Notes under the pieces: generated by a model
What the model saw: the letters and a program-made list of their open reading frames with translations, nothing else
The model's database searches: none
What the model was told of the DNA's origin: nothing
Made by a program: the position numbers and the translations under genes
From: CAYGAG01 sp964347765
GTDB taxonomy: Archaea > Thermoproteota > Bathyarchaeia > Bathyarchaeales > Bathycorpusculaceae
Direction of reading: 5' to 3'
Length of the DNA: 5,351 nucleotides
Assembly: GCA_964347765.1 (NCBI GenBank)
Contig: CAYGAG010000108.1
Location: forward strand, 1-5,351
Shown here: positions 1 through 5,243 of the stretch, in pieces
Numbering within the stretch: position 1 is the stretch's first letter
Layout: the number at the start of each line of letters is the position of its first letter

Positions 1-711
1 TTGATTTCTGGTTGGGGGGCTAAAGGGCAAGGAAGATTGAGAGATGCTAAGGTTGCCGTTGTAGGTGTCGGCGGACTGGGATGTCCAGCGACAATGTATT
101 TGGCTGCGGCGGGAATAGGGAAAGTTACGCTCATAGATGGAGAGAGATTCGTGCTAGGTAATCTGAATCGACAGATTCTTGGCTGGCAAGAGGATATCAG
201 AAGATTCAAGGTCGAAGCAGCAAAGGAGAAGATTGAGAAGCTAAACTCAGCAATAACTGTGGAAGCGAAGTCTACGCAGATTACTCAAGACAACGTCGAT
301 GATGTAATGGGAATAGTTGACGTAGTTGTCGATGGTCAAGATAATTGGAGAACAAGGTTCATAATAAACGACTATTGTGTTTCACAAGGTGTGCCATTTG
401 TCCACGCCGGTGTTTCCGCTTTCCACGGTCAGATGACCACTATAATGCCAGGTGAAGGCCCGTGTCTCCGATGCATATTTCCAGAAGACCCTCCAGAAGC
501 AGAAGAGATTCCAGTCTTGGGAGCTACTCCTGCCTTCTTCGCAGCTTTAGAAGTTATGGAGACCATAAAGCTGATCACCGGGATTGGCAGTCCACTCATC
601 GGGCGAATGCTGCTTGCTGATGGAAAGGAGATGGCGTTTGAGACCGTAGAGATGAGAAGAAATGTTGAATGCCCGGTGTGCGCACAAACAAAATCTCCAA
701 AAAGAACATGA
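1..711 (+). CDS. MoeB/ThiF/HesA-family E1-like adenylyltransferase, 5'-truncated by the window edge
   Basis: Enzymes of this family use ATP to adenylate the C-terminal Gly-Gly of a ubiquitin-like sulfur carrier (MoaD, ThiS, archaeal SAMP) for molybdopterin, thiamine or thiolated-tRNA synthesis. The visible 236 residues hold the Rossmann glycine motif GVGGLG (22-27), the ribose-binding Asp46, the NLNRQ motif (54-58) with Arg57, Lys70 in FKVEAA and Asp114 in DGQDN: the adenylation site is complete. Two CxxC pairs (Cys155/158 and Cys224/227) should bind structural zinc. The crossover loop before PVLGATP (171-177) is short and has no Cys where ThiF/UbaA-type enzymes carry one, so the protein looks MoeB-like (adenylation without an enzyme thioester). 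The first codon TTG is probably an internal Leu, because relatives have about 15-25 more residues ending in an RQ-x-L-I-x-GWG-like stretch. Carrier and pathway cannot be told from here. Confidence 0.9.
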   Translation: MISGWGAKGQGRLRDAKVAVVGVGGLGCPATMYLAAAGIGKVTLIDGERFVLGNLNRQILGWQEDIRRFKVEAAKEKIEKLNSAITVEAKSTQITQDNVDDVMGIVDVVVDGQDNWRTRFIINDYCVSQGVPFVHAGVSAFHGQMTTIMPGEGPCLRCIFPEDPPEAEEIPVLGATPAFFAALEVMETIKLITGIGSPLIGRMLLADGKEMAFETVEMRRNVECPVCAQTKSPKRT

Positions 712-719
712 TTAGACGA

Positions 720-735
720 AGATTTCCCGAAATCT
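720..735. other. Perfect palindrome between thiF-like gene and thermosome promoter
   Basis: AGATTTCCCGAAATCT is a perfect inverted repeat (arms of 6-7 bp, centre CC). It starts 9 bp after the stop of the upstream gene and ends about 27 bp before the thermosome TATA box. It could be a regulator-binding site for the chaperonin promoter or a small 3' hairpin of the upstream transcript. There is no T run after it, so it is not a typical archaeal terminator. Function is inferred only. Confidence 0.3.
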
Positions 736-762
736 AAGAACCGGCGTTCCATAGAGGTAAGG

Positions 763-770
763 TTTATATT
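763..770 (+). promoter_or_regulatory. TATA box of the thermosome gene
   Basis: TTTATATT lies in an otherwise mixed-composition spacer. Its centre at about 767 predicts a transcription start near 793, which gives a leader of about 30 nt that includes the Shine-Dalgarno sequence at 811-818. The upstream purine element (BRE) is weak (GGTAAGG). This indicates that the chaperonin has its own promoter rather than depending on read-through. Confidence 0.55.
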
Positions 771-810
771 CTAGAGCATTTTTGCTTATTCCGAATCATC
801 ACAGTTTGAT

Positions 811-818
811 GGAGTGAG
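811..818 (+). promoter_or_regulatory. Shine-Dalgarno sequence that fixes the TTG start of the thermosome
   Basis: GGAGTGAG sits 5 nt before TTG at 824. It resembles the archaeal anti-SD complement GGAGGTGA with one G missing. The in-frame TGA at 815-817 excludes any earlier start, and the next in-frame ATG would remove the conserved N-terminal strand, so TTG 824 is the only sensible start. Confidence 0.75.
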
Positions 819-823
819 TTGTA

Positions 824-2473
824 TTGGCATATTTGACAACAACCAAAGGTGGACAACCAGTCCTAATCCTCAAGGAAGGCACAACAAGAAACCGAGGACG
901 AGAAGCCCAGAGAAACAACATCATGGCAGCCCGAGTAATAGGCGAAGTACTGAGAACCACACTTGGACCCCGCGGCATGGACAAGATGCTCATAGACAGC
1001 CTCGGAGACATAACCATAACCAACGATGGAGCAGCAATCCTAGACGAGATAGACGTGGAACACCCAGCCGCCAAGATGATGGTAGAAGTAGCAAAGACAC
1101 AAGACGACATGGTAGGCGACGGAACCACAACTGCAGTAGTCTTCGCAGGAGAACTACTAAAGAAGGCTGAAGAATTACTGGACCAGAACATACATCCAAC
1201 AGTCATAGTAAGTGGCTACCGGAAAGCTGTACAGAAAGCCGTCGAAACAATAAACAGCACCTCTACACCAGTGGAAATTGAAGACCGCGAAACCCTGAGA
1301 CAAGTAGCATTGACATCTATGGGAAGCAAGGCAGTCGGTCCCGCAAAAGAGCATTTAGCAGAGATCGCAATAGACGCGGTCAAACAGATTGTAGAACAAC
1401 GTGGAGAAAGAAAGATAGCAGACATAGACAACATACAGATCATAAAGAAAGAGGGAAAGAGCCTCTATGAATCTGAGCTCATCAAAGGTCTAATAATAGA
1501 CAAAGAAGCTGTACACTCCGGCATGCCCAAGAAGATAGAAGATGCCAAGATCGCCCTTTTGGACTGCCCATTGGAGATCGAAAAGACAGAGGTCAGCGCC
1601 GAGATAAGGATACGAGATCCTACGCAGATGAAGGCGTTCCTTGACAAAGAAACACAGATGTTGAAGGATATGGTGGACAAGATAAATGCTGCAGGAGCCA
1701 GAGTCTTATTCTGTCAGAAAGGCATCGATGACATGGCACAACATTTTCTGGCAAAACAGAACGTGCTAGCAGCAAGAAGGGTCAAGCAATCAGACATGGA
1801 AAAGCTTTCTCGGGCGACAGGCGGTAGAATCGTTACGGACTTGAATGACCTTAAACCTCAAGACTTGGGTGCAGCAGGTTTAGTTGAAGAGCGCAAGATA
1901 GGCGAAGACAAGATGATCTTCGTCGAAAAATGCAAGGATCCACGCTCAGTAGCCGTTCTTATCCGAGCCGGACTGGAAAGAATGGTTGATGAAGCAGAAA
2001 GAGCCATGAACGATGCCCTGTCGGTAGTCTCAGACGTCGTAGAGACCAACAAGATCGTTCCAGGCGGCGGAGCTGTAGAAGTAGAAATTGCTAAAGAACT
2101 GCGAAAATACGCTACAAAGGTTGGAGGGCGAGAACAACTCGCCATAGAAGCTTTTGCCGACGCTGTAGAAATTGTGCCGAAGACTCTAGCCGAAAATGCA
2201 GGTCTAGAATCTATAGACATAATAGTGGAACTCAGGGCAGCCCACGACAAGATGGGCGGCGCTCGCATGGGTATAAACGTCCTTGAAGGCAAGGTTGAAA
2301 ACATGCAGGAAAATGGCGTAATCGAACCATTGGTAGTCAAAGAACAGGCTGCAAAATCAGCAACAGAATCAGCATCCATGATTCTGCGAATAGACGATGT
2401 AATAGCAGCCACGAAACCGAAAGAAGAAGGGAAAGGCCCAGGCGATTACGAAGGCGAAGACGAAGAATACTAA
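824..2473 (+). CDS. ths: Thermosome subunit (group II chaperonin, Hsp60/CCT family)
   Basis: This cytosolic ATP-driven folding machine forms a double ring of eight or nine subunits with a built-in lid. At 549 residues the protein has the normal family length. Equatorial-domain signatures are LGPRGMDKML (47-56), NDGAAIL (67-73) with Asp68, and the ATP loop GDGTTT (98-103) with Asp99. The intermediate domain flanks an apical region (about 216-364), whose long insertion around 245-280 forms the lid protrusion. Asp397 in AMNDALSVV matches the hydrolytic Asp, and PGGGAVE (413-419) re-enters the equatorial domain. The tail is short and acidic (GDYEGEDEEY) and lacks a GGM repeat. The usual RGGTEH stretch reads RAGLER (381-386), a modest deviation. 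Translation starts at TTG behind a good Shine-Dalgarno; the gene has its own TATA box and ends at an oligo-T terminator. Alpha or beta type cannot be assigned. Confidence 0.98.
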   Translation: MAYLTTTKGGQPVLILKEGTTRNRGREAQRNNIMAARVIGEVLRTTLGPRGMDKMLIDSLGDITITNDGAAILDEIDVEHPAAKMMVEVAKTQDDMVGDGTTTAVVFAGELLKKAEELLDQNIHPTVIVSGYRKAVQKAVETINSTSTPVEIEDRETLRQVALTSMGSKAVGPAKEHLAEIAIDAVKQIVEQRGERKIADIDNIQIIKKEGKSLYESELIKGLIIDKEAVHSGMPKKIEDAKIALLDCPLEIEKTEVSAEIRIRDPTQMKAFLDKETQMLKDMVDKINAAGARVLFCQKGIDDMAQHFLAKQNVLAARRVKQSDMEKLSRATGGRIVTDLNDLKPQDLGAAGLVEERKIGEDKMIFVEKCKDPRSVAVLIRAGLERMVDEAERAMNDALSVVSDVVETNKIVPGGGAVEVEIAKELRKYATKVGGREQLAIEAFADAVEIVPKTLAENAGLESIDIIVELRAAHDKMGGARMGINVLEGKVENMQENGVIEPLVVKEQAAKSATESASMILRIDDVIAATKPKEEGKGPGDYEGEDEEY

Positions 2474-2487
2474 GCAAACCATCCCTA

Positions 2488-2494
2488 TTTTTTT
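2488..2494 (+). terminator. Oligo-T terminator of the thermosome gene
   Basis: Seven T in a row begin 15 nt after the TAA stop (2471-2473). Archaeal RNA polymerase stops at such T tracts without needing a hairpin. The gene faces a convergent neighbour, where a terminator is expected. Confidence 0.6.
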
Positions 2495-2650
2495 CACTAT
2501 ACAGTTGAAGCACTTTCTTGTGTCTCCAAGAATGACTGTTCCATCAGTGAGTGGTTGACCAAACCAACGTGATTGAATATCATATTCTGACGAAGCTGCG
2601 AATAAGTTAACCGTCTTAGTCATACCCAGTCGTACGGAATTATTCGACGG

Positions 2651-2656
2651 AAAAAA
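2651..2656 (-). terminator. Oligo-T terminator of the minus-strand membrane protein gene
   Basis: On the minus strand CCCC is followed by six T, starting about 24 nt after the stop codon at 2680-2682. Together with the T7 tract of the thermosome it leaves about 155 bp between the two convergent ends. That stretch shows no convincing gene. Confidence 0.5.
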
Positions 2657-2679
2657 GGGGTAGCATGTTGGTGTTTGTG

Positions 2680-3519
2680 TCAGGAAACTTCTTGGGACAT
2701 CTTTTTGGCCATAGCGTACATGACTGGGATCAGCATTATGGCTAAGGCTATGGCGAAGGCCCATGAGATATTTGCGACTACGCCTGTGACTCCTTCAAAG
2801 GTTGCGAATATTGCACCTGCGCCGATTATAAGGAATACGCTGTATAACACGAATTTCGCGTATCCTGCAACTGGTCGAAACTCTTCGTGATCGTCTGTAA
2901 TTGATTCAATCAAACCGTCGGTCAATGCTATTCCTGCACCAATTATTACGAAGCCCAGGATCAAAGGATAAACTAGCTCGCCTGCAAGCAGCATAAGGTC
3001 CAGCGCTATCAGAAGTACGACTGATACAAGTCCTATCAAAAGCAGATTTCTTAGCATCTCAGCTATTTCTGCCTTGGCTTCCGGAAAGATGGGTCGAAGT
3101 GTTCTTCCAACCAGGGAAGCTAAGAAGTCGACTAGAACCGTGCCCATTACTATAATTAGGATGCCCCCGAGAAGTCTAGGCAAGTAGTTTGCAACGTCAA
3201 TGAGATATTGACCTAGTGTACCGCCTATATTTAGAATCTGAATCGCTAGTATAATGGACAAAACGACAACGAAAGCCTTGGAAATCCCTCCAACGAAGGA
3301 TGAAAGGTCCAAACCCGCGGCTCTAAAAGCCTTCCCCGTGCTGCTTCGATCGAAGTTTTTCTCAATACCCATCCTCTCGATGAGTTTATTCACAGCGGTT
3401 CCTACGACTGATCCGACACCGTATCCAATCAGTATCACTATGATTGCGCCAATGATATTCGGCAAGAAGGCAATGGTATCCTCAACCATCTGCGTCAGCG
3501 CTTCTATGATCTGCTCCAT
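2680..3519 (-). CDS. Polytopic membrane protein with TM-helix repeats (CmpX/MscS-like, no channel beta domain)
   Basis: The 279-residue protein has about seven hydrophobic helices, near residues 17-42, 80-96, 112-137, 155-179, 182-204, 222-242 and 250-270. Two segments share one pattern: FLPNIIGAIIVILIGYGVG (18-36) and YLPRLLGGILIIVMGTVL (112-129), each an aromatic-Leu-Pro start followed by a Gly-rich helix. This resembles the conserved TM-helix repeat of CmpX-type and mechanosensitive-channel-related proteins. The soluble beta domain that follows the pore helix in MscS is absent, so channel activity is not shown; a role in membrane stress is inference. The loop between helices 1 and 2 is charged (IERMGIEKNFDRSS), and the C-terminus ends shortly after the last helix. 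The ATG start is supported by AGGTG 6 nt upstream and a TATA box at 3555-3562. The gene is monocistronic and convergent with the thermosome. Confidence 0.8.
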   Translation of the reverse strand: MEQIIEALTQMVEDTIAFLPNIIGAIIVILIGYGVGSVVGTAVNKLIERMGIEKNFDRSSTGKAFRAAGLDLSSFVGGISKAFVVVLSIILAIQILNIGGTLGQYLIDVANYLPRLLGGILIIVMGTVLVDFLASLVGRTLRPIFPEAKAEIAEMLRNLLLIGLVSVVLLIALDLMLLAGELVYPLILGFVIIGAGIALTDGLIESITDDHEEFRPVAGYAKFVLYSVFLIIGAGAIFATFEGVTGVVANISWAFAIALAIMLIPVMYAMAKKMSQEVS

Positions 3520-3525
3520 TCAATA

Positions 3526-3533
3526 CACCTTTT
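3526..3533 (-). promoter_or_regulatory. Shine-Dalgarno sequence of the membrane protein gene
   Basis: On the minus strand AAAAGGTG ends 6 nt before the ATG (3517-3519). GGTG matches the core of the archaeal GGAGGTGA complement and supports this start. Confidence 0.6.
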
Positions 3534-3554
3534 CCACAATAGTAGAATCACTTC

Positions 3555-3562
3555 TTATAAAA
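3555..3562 (-). promoter_or_regulatory. TATA box of the membrane protein gene
   Basis: On the minus strand TTTTATAA is preceded by ACAAAGC, an acceptable BRE. A start about 26 nt downstream (near 3533) gives a leader of about 13 nt, just long enough to include the Shine-Dalgarno sequence. Confidence 0.55.
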
Positions 3563-3754
3563 GCTTTGTATGGCTTGCACCAAATAAGAAACTGTTATGG
3601 TATAAAACATGAGAAACATGGAAACATACACACACTAACCTCATCAACTACAGAAACGATGATTGCTATACACCTACGTCAGAAACCTCCGGAAAGAAGA
3701 CAGGCTCGAAGCTGTATCTGAATACGTTTGCTATAGCGACAGAGACGAAGTGGC

Positions 3755-3761
3755 TATATAT
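3755..3761 (+). promoter_or_regulatory. Probable TATA box of the tRNA-Glu gene
   Basis: TATATAT is centred about 38 bp upstream of the mature tRNA 5' end. Archaeal spacing predicts a start near 3784 and a 5' leader of about 12 nt to be cut by RNase P. The stretch 3563-3754 upstream holds no recognisable gene; a weak 37-codon frame there is described in the findings. Confidence 0.5.
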
Positions 3762-3795
3762 CGCAAACGCAAATGAAAAAAGCAGTATTATTCGA

Positions 3796-3889
3796 GCTCC
3801 GGTAGTATAGTCCGGTCAAGTATAGCGGCCTCTCGACACATGCGGAGAGAAAGCCGCCGACCCGGGTTCAAATCCCGGCCGGAGCACCA
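3796..3889 (+). tRNA. tRNA-Glu (anticodon CUC) with a 16-nt intron and encoded CCA
   Basis: All cloverleaf parts can be drawn. The acceptor arms GCTCCGG (3796-3802) and CCGGAGC (3879-3885) pair fully. The D arm is GTAT/GTAT with two G-U pairs and a loop containing GG (3814-3815). The anticodon stem is GCGGC (3825-3829) with GCCGC (3853-3857). The variable loop is 4 nt, and the T arm is CCGGG-TTCAAAT-CCCGG (3862-3878). The discriminator is A3886 and CCA (3887-3889) is encoded. The GCUCCGG acceptor and 4-nt variable loop fit archaeal tRNA-Glu. The anticodon loop spans 23 nt; removing 16 nt leaves CUCUCGA with anticodon CUC (3832-3834). The mature tRNA has 75 nt plus CCA. It reads GAG codons. 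Confidence 0.95.
3836..3851 (+). other. tRNA intron at position 37/38
   Basis: The intron ACACATGCGGAGAGAA sits at the canonical archaeal position. CUCU of the loop (3830-3833) pairs with AGAG in the intron (3846-3849), and AA|A (3850-3852) is the 3-nt bulge before the 3' anticodon stem. The 5' bulge is CG|A. Beyond the central helix the intron is too short for a stable second helix, so this is a relaxed bulge-helix-loop substrate for the splicing endonuclease. A3836 equals A3852, so a one-base shift of the boundary gives the same mature tRNA. Confidence 0.8.
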
Positions 3890-3906
3890 TCTCACTCTAC
3901 AGGTTT

Positions 3907-3922
3907 GAGCGTTTTTTCGCTC
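3907..3922 (+). terminator. Terminator after tRNA-Glu
   Basis: GAGCG-TTTTTT-CGCTC lies 17 bp after the encoded CCA. It combines an oligo-T tract of six, the normal archaeal signal, with a perfect 5-bp inverted repeat around it. Confidence 0.55.
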
Positions 3923-4227
3923 GCGCGTGAGAGAACCCATCTGATCCTCTCAGAAATCGAAAACCTTCGAAATGTTGCTAGGCGAAAACGTCTCCATACC
4001 TCTGAATATGGACGATCTCGGAAAGCGAAACTCCCAAGGCATGCGTGCATGGCATATGCTCCTACAGTAGTCTCTCAAAGCCGATTTTCGCTGAGGGCAT
4101 CTGCAAGATCTGTGGTTGACCTATAGCTAAAGCTGATGTCAAATCAGCTCTTGTTTCGAAGAATTCGGATATGAAATATATGACCGTTGTGAACGTCCAA
4201 CAATATACGAAGAAAGCGTGCGTCTTC
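3923..4227. other. Stretch without an intact gene between tRNA-Glu and the recombinase relic
   Basis: No intact gene is recognised. Several short coding-like pieces lie on the + strand in different frames: one from ATG 3972 to TAG 4068-4070 containing NMDDLGKRNSQGMRAWHMLL, one around 4081-4116 reading IFAEGICKICG before a TGA at 4117-4119 and continuing open to 4248, and one from 4137 reading FEEFGYEIYDRCERPTIYEE that has no start codon before 4248 and runs on to 4319. They change frame or hit stops, which suggests decayed coding sequence rather than designed non-coding DNA. The origin is unknown. No tRNA-end repeat, CRISPR or insertion-sequence end is seen. Confidence 0.4.
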
Positions 4228-4238
4228 AAAACTTATAT
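4228..4238 (+). promoter_or_regulatory. Possible TATA box before the recombinase relic
   Basis: AAAACTTATAT combines a BRE-like AAAA with a TATA element. A start about 26 bp downstream falls near 4262, almost on the GTG at 4265, so a leaderless transcript is possible. However, the reading frame upstream of the GTG also looks homologous to recombinases, so this may be chance within old coding sequence. Confidence 0.3.
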
Positions 4239-4264
4239 GTACTTTCAATGAAATCGGGTCTTGG

Positions 4265-5127
4265 GTGTATAGTAATACCTCGAATTGTCAAAAGAAGATC
4301 AAAGCTTCTGACATCTTGACCGAGGAGAAGGTCGCGAAGCTTATTGACGTTGCCGAGCATCCTAGGGACAAGGCTTTCATCTGCATGTTGTACGAGCTTG
4401 GGGCAAGGATTTCAGAACTGGGTAACCTTGAAATCAAGGGTGTCTCAAAAGACAAGTACACCTACTTGATTGATGTGGGGGGGGCAAGACTGGTTTCCGG
4501 ACTTGTAGGATTGTTATTTCGGACCCTTACCTGACAGCTTGGTTGAATGCTCACCCGAACCGGGATGAAGCTGACGCTCCATTATGGGTTAAGATAGGTG
4601 GGAACAAGACTGAGATGATGGATTATGCTGCGTTGAGGGCTGTAGTGTTGAGGCTGGTTGGAAGGGCTGGGATTAGGATAAGAGTCTATCCTCACCTGTT
4701 CAGGCACAATAGGGTTACTCACTTGTTGGTTAACAAGCAGATTAGTGAGGCTCAGGCTAAGGTGTATTTCGGGTGGACTCCTGATAGTAAGATGCTCTCC
4801 AATTATGCTCACTTGGTTTCGAGGGATGTCAACGATGCAATCCTTGAGATTCATGGAATAAAGAGTGGAGAGGAGAAGAAGAGTAGCAAGCTTAAGCCGA
4901 GGCAGTGTCCGCGGTGCGGTAGTGTCAATCCTAAGTCGGCTTCTTTCTGTTATAAGTGCGGTATGGTTCTTGACTTCAAGACTGCTACAAGGCTTGAAAG
5001 GAGGAGGGTGGAGTCTGATGATGTAGTGATGAGGTTGGCTAGAGACTCTAAGGTTCAAAAGGTATTGGTGGAGAGAGTTTTTGCGTTAGGGTTGCAGGAT
5101 AAGTTGCGAGAACTTGGTGTGATGTAG
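4265..5127 (+). pseudogene. Tyrosine recombinase/integrase with C-terminal zinc ribbon, frameshifted and lacking its N-terminal domain
   Basis: Tyrosine recombinases cut and rejoin DNA through a phosphotyrosine. Piece one (4265-4534, frame of GTG 4265) starts at the domain linker KKIKASDILTEEKV and carries the first catalytic Arg (Arg48 in YELGARISEL). After G8 (4477-4484) it goes out of frame and stops at TGA 4532-4534. In the other frame the protein resumes as GKTGFRTCRIVISDPYLTAW, restoring the beta-hairpin Lys, and continues into piece two (to 5127). Numbered from ATG 4543, piece two has His51-x-x-Arg54 (HLFRH), Trp78 in the GH/GW position and nucleophile Tyr88 (SNYAHL), then CPRCG (122-126) and CYKCG (136-140) as a zinc ribbon. 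The N-terminal core-binding domain (about 80-100 residues) is absent. Codons favour AGG, AAG and TTG, unlike the thermosome. It resembles archaeal zinc-ribbon XerD-like recombinases; activity is unlikely unless the frameshift is an artefact. Confidence 0.85.
4477..4484 (+). repeat. G8 homopolymer at the recombinase frameshift
   Basis: Eight G separate the two frames of the recombinase. Six G would read D-V-G-G-K-T-G and nine G would read D-V-G-G-G-K-T-G; both restore one continuous protein. The frameshift is therefore either +2 or -1 within this run. It may be a sequencing error, a true mutation, or a slippage site. Confidence 0.85.
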
Positions 5128-5177
5128 ATTATCTTTTGATGTTAACGTGGAGAAATAACGTTTTATTTAGTGTTTGC

Positions 5178-5183
5178 TTTTTT
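5178..5183 (+). terminator. Possible oligo-T terminator after the recombinase relic
   Basis: Six T lie about 50 bp after the TAG stop, preceded by a weaker TTTTATTT at 5161-5168. The region is T-rich, so the signal is modest. Confidence 0.35.
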
Positions 5184-5243
5184 CGTTGCGATATACGGTG
5201 CAAGCTTTGCCTAATATTCGAATCCATTCTGGAAGTCTTGATA

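Noticed and set aside
814..1170. 118-codon + strand frame rich in Arg, Asn and His
   Set aside because: It overlaps the thermosome in another frame and results from the T-poor, A/C-rich coding strand; low-complexity composition and no family resemblance.
799..1206. 135-codon minus-strand frame, Ser/Val rich
   Set aside because: Antisense of the conserved equatorial domain of the thermosome; open only because of codon bias.
1858..2412. 184-codon minus-strand frame
   Set aside because: Fully antisense to the conserved 3' half of the thermosome; Ser/Ala/Ile-rich antisense pattern and no Shine-Dalgarno.
3905..4126. 73-codon + frame from TTG 3905
   Set aside because: It begins inside the tRNA terminator hairpin, has no Shine-Dalgarno, and its Arg/Ser-rich second half competes with more protein-like pieces in other frames.
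4582..5058. 158-codon minus-strand frame
   Set aside because: Antisense to the recombinase catalytic domain and zinc ribbon, which are clearly coding on the + strand.
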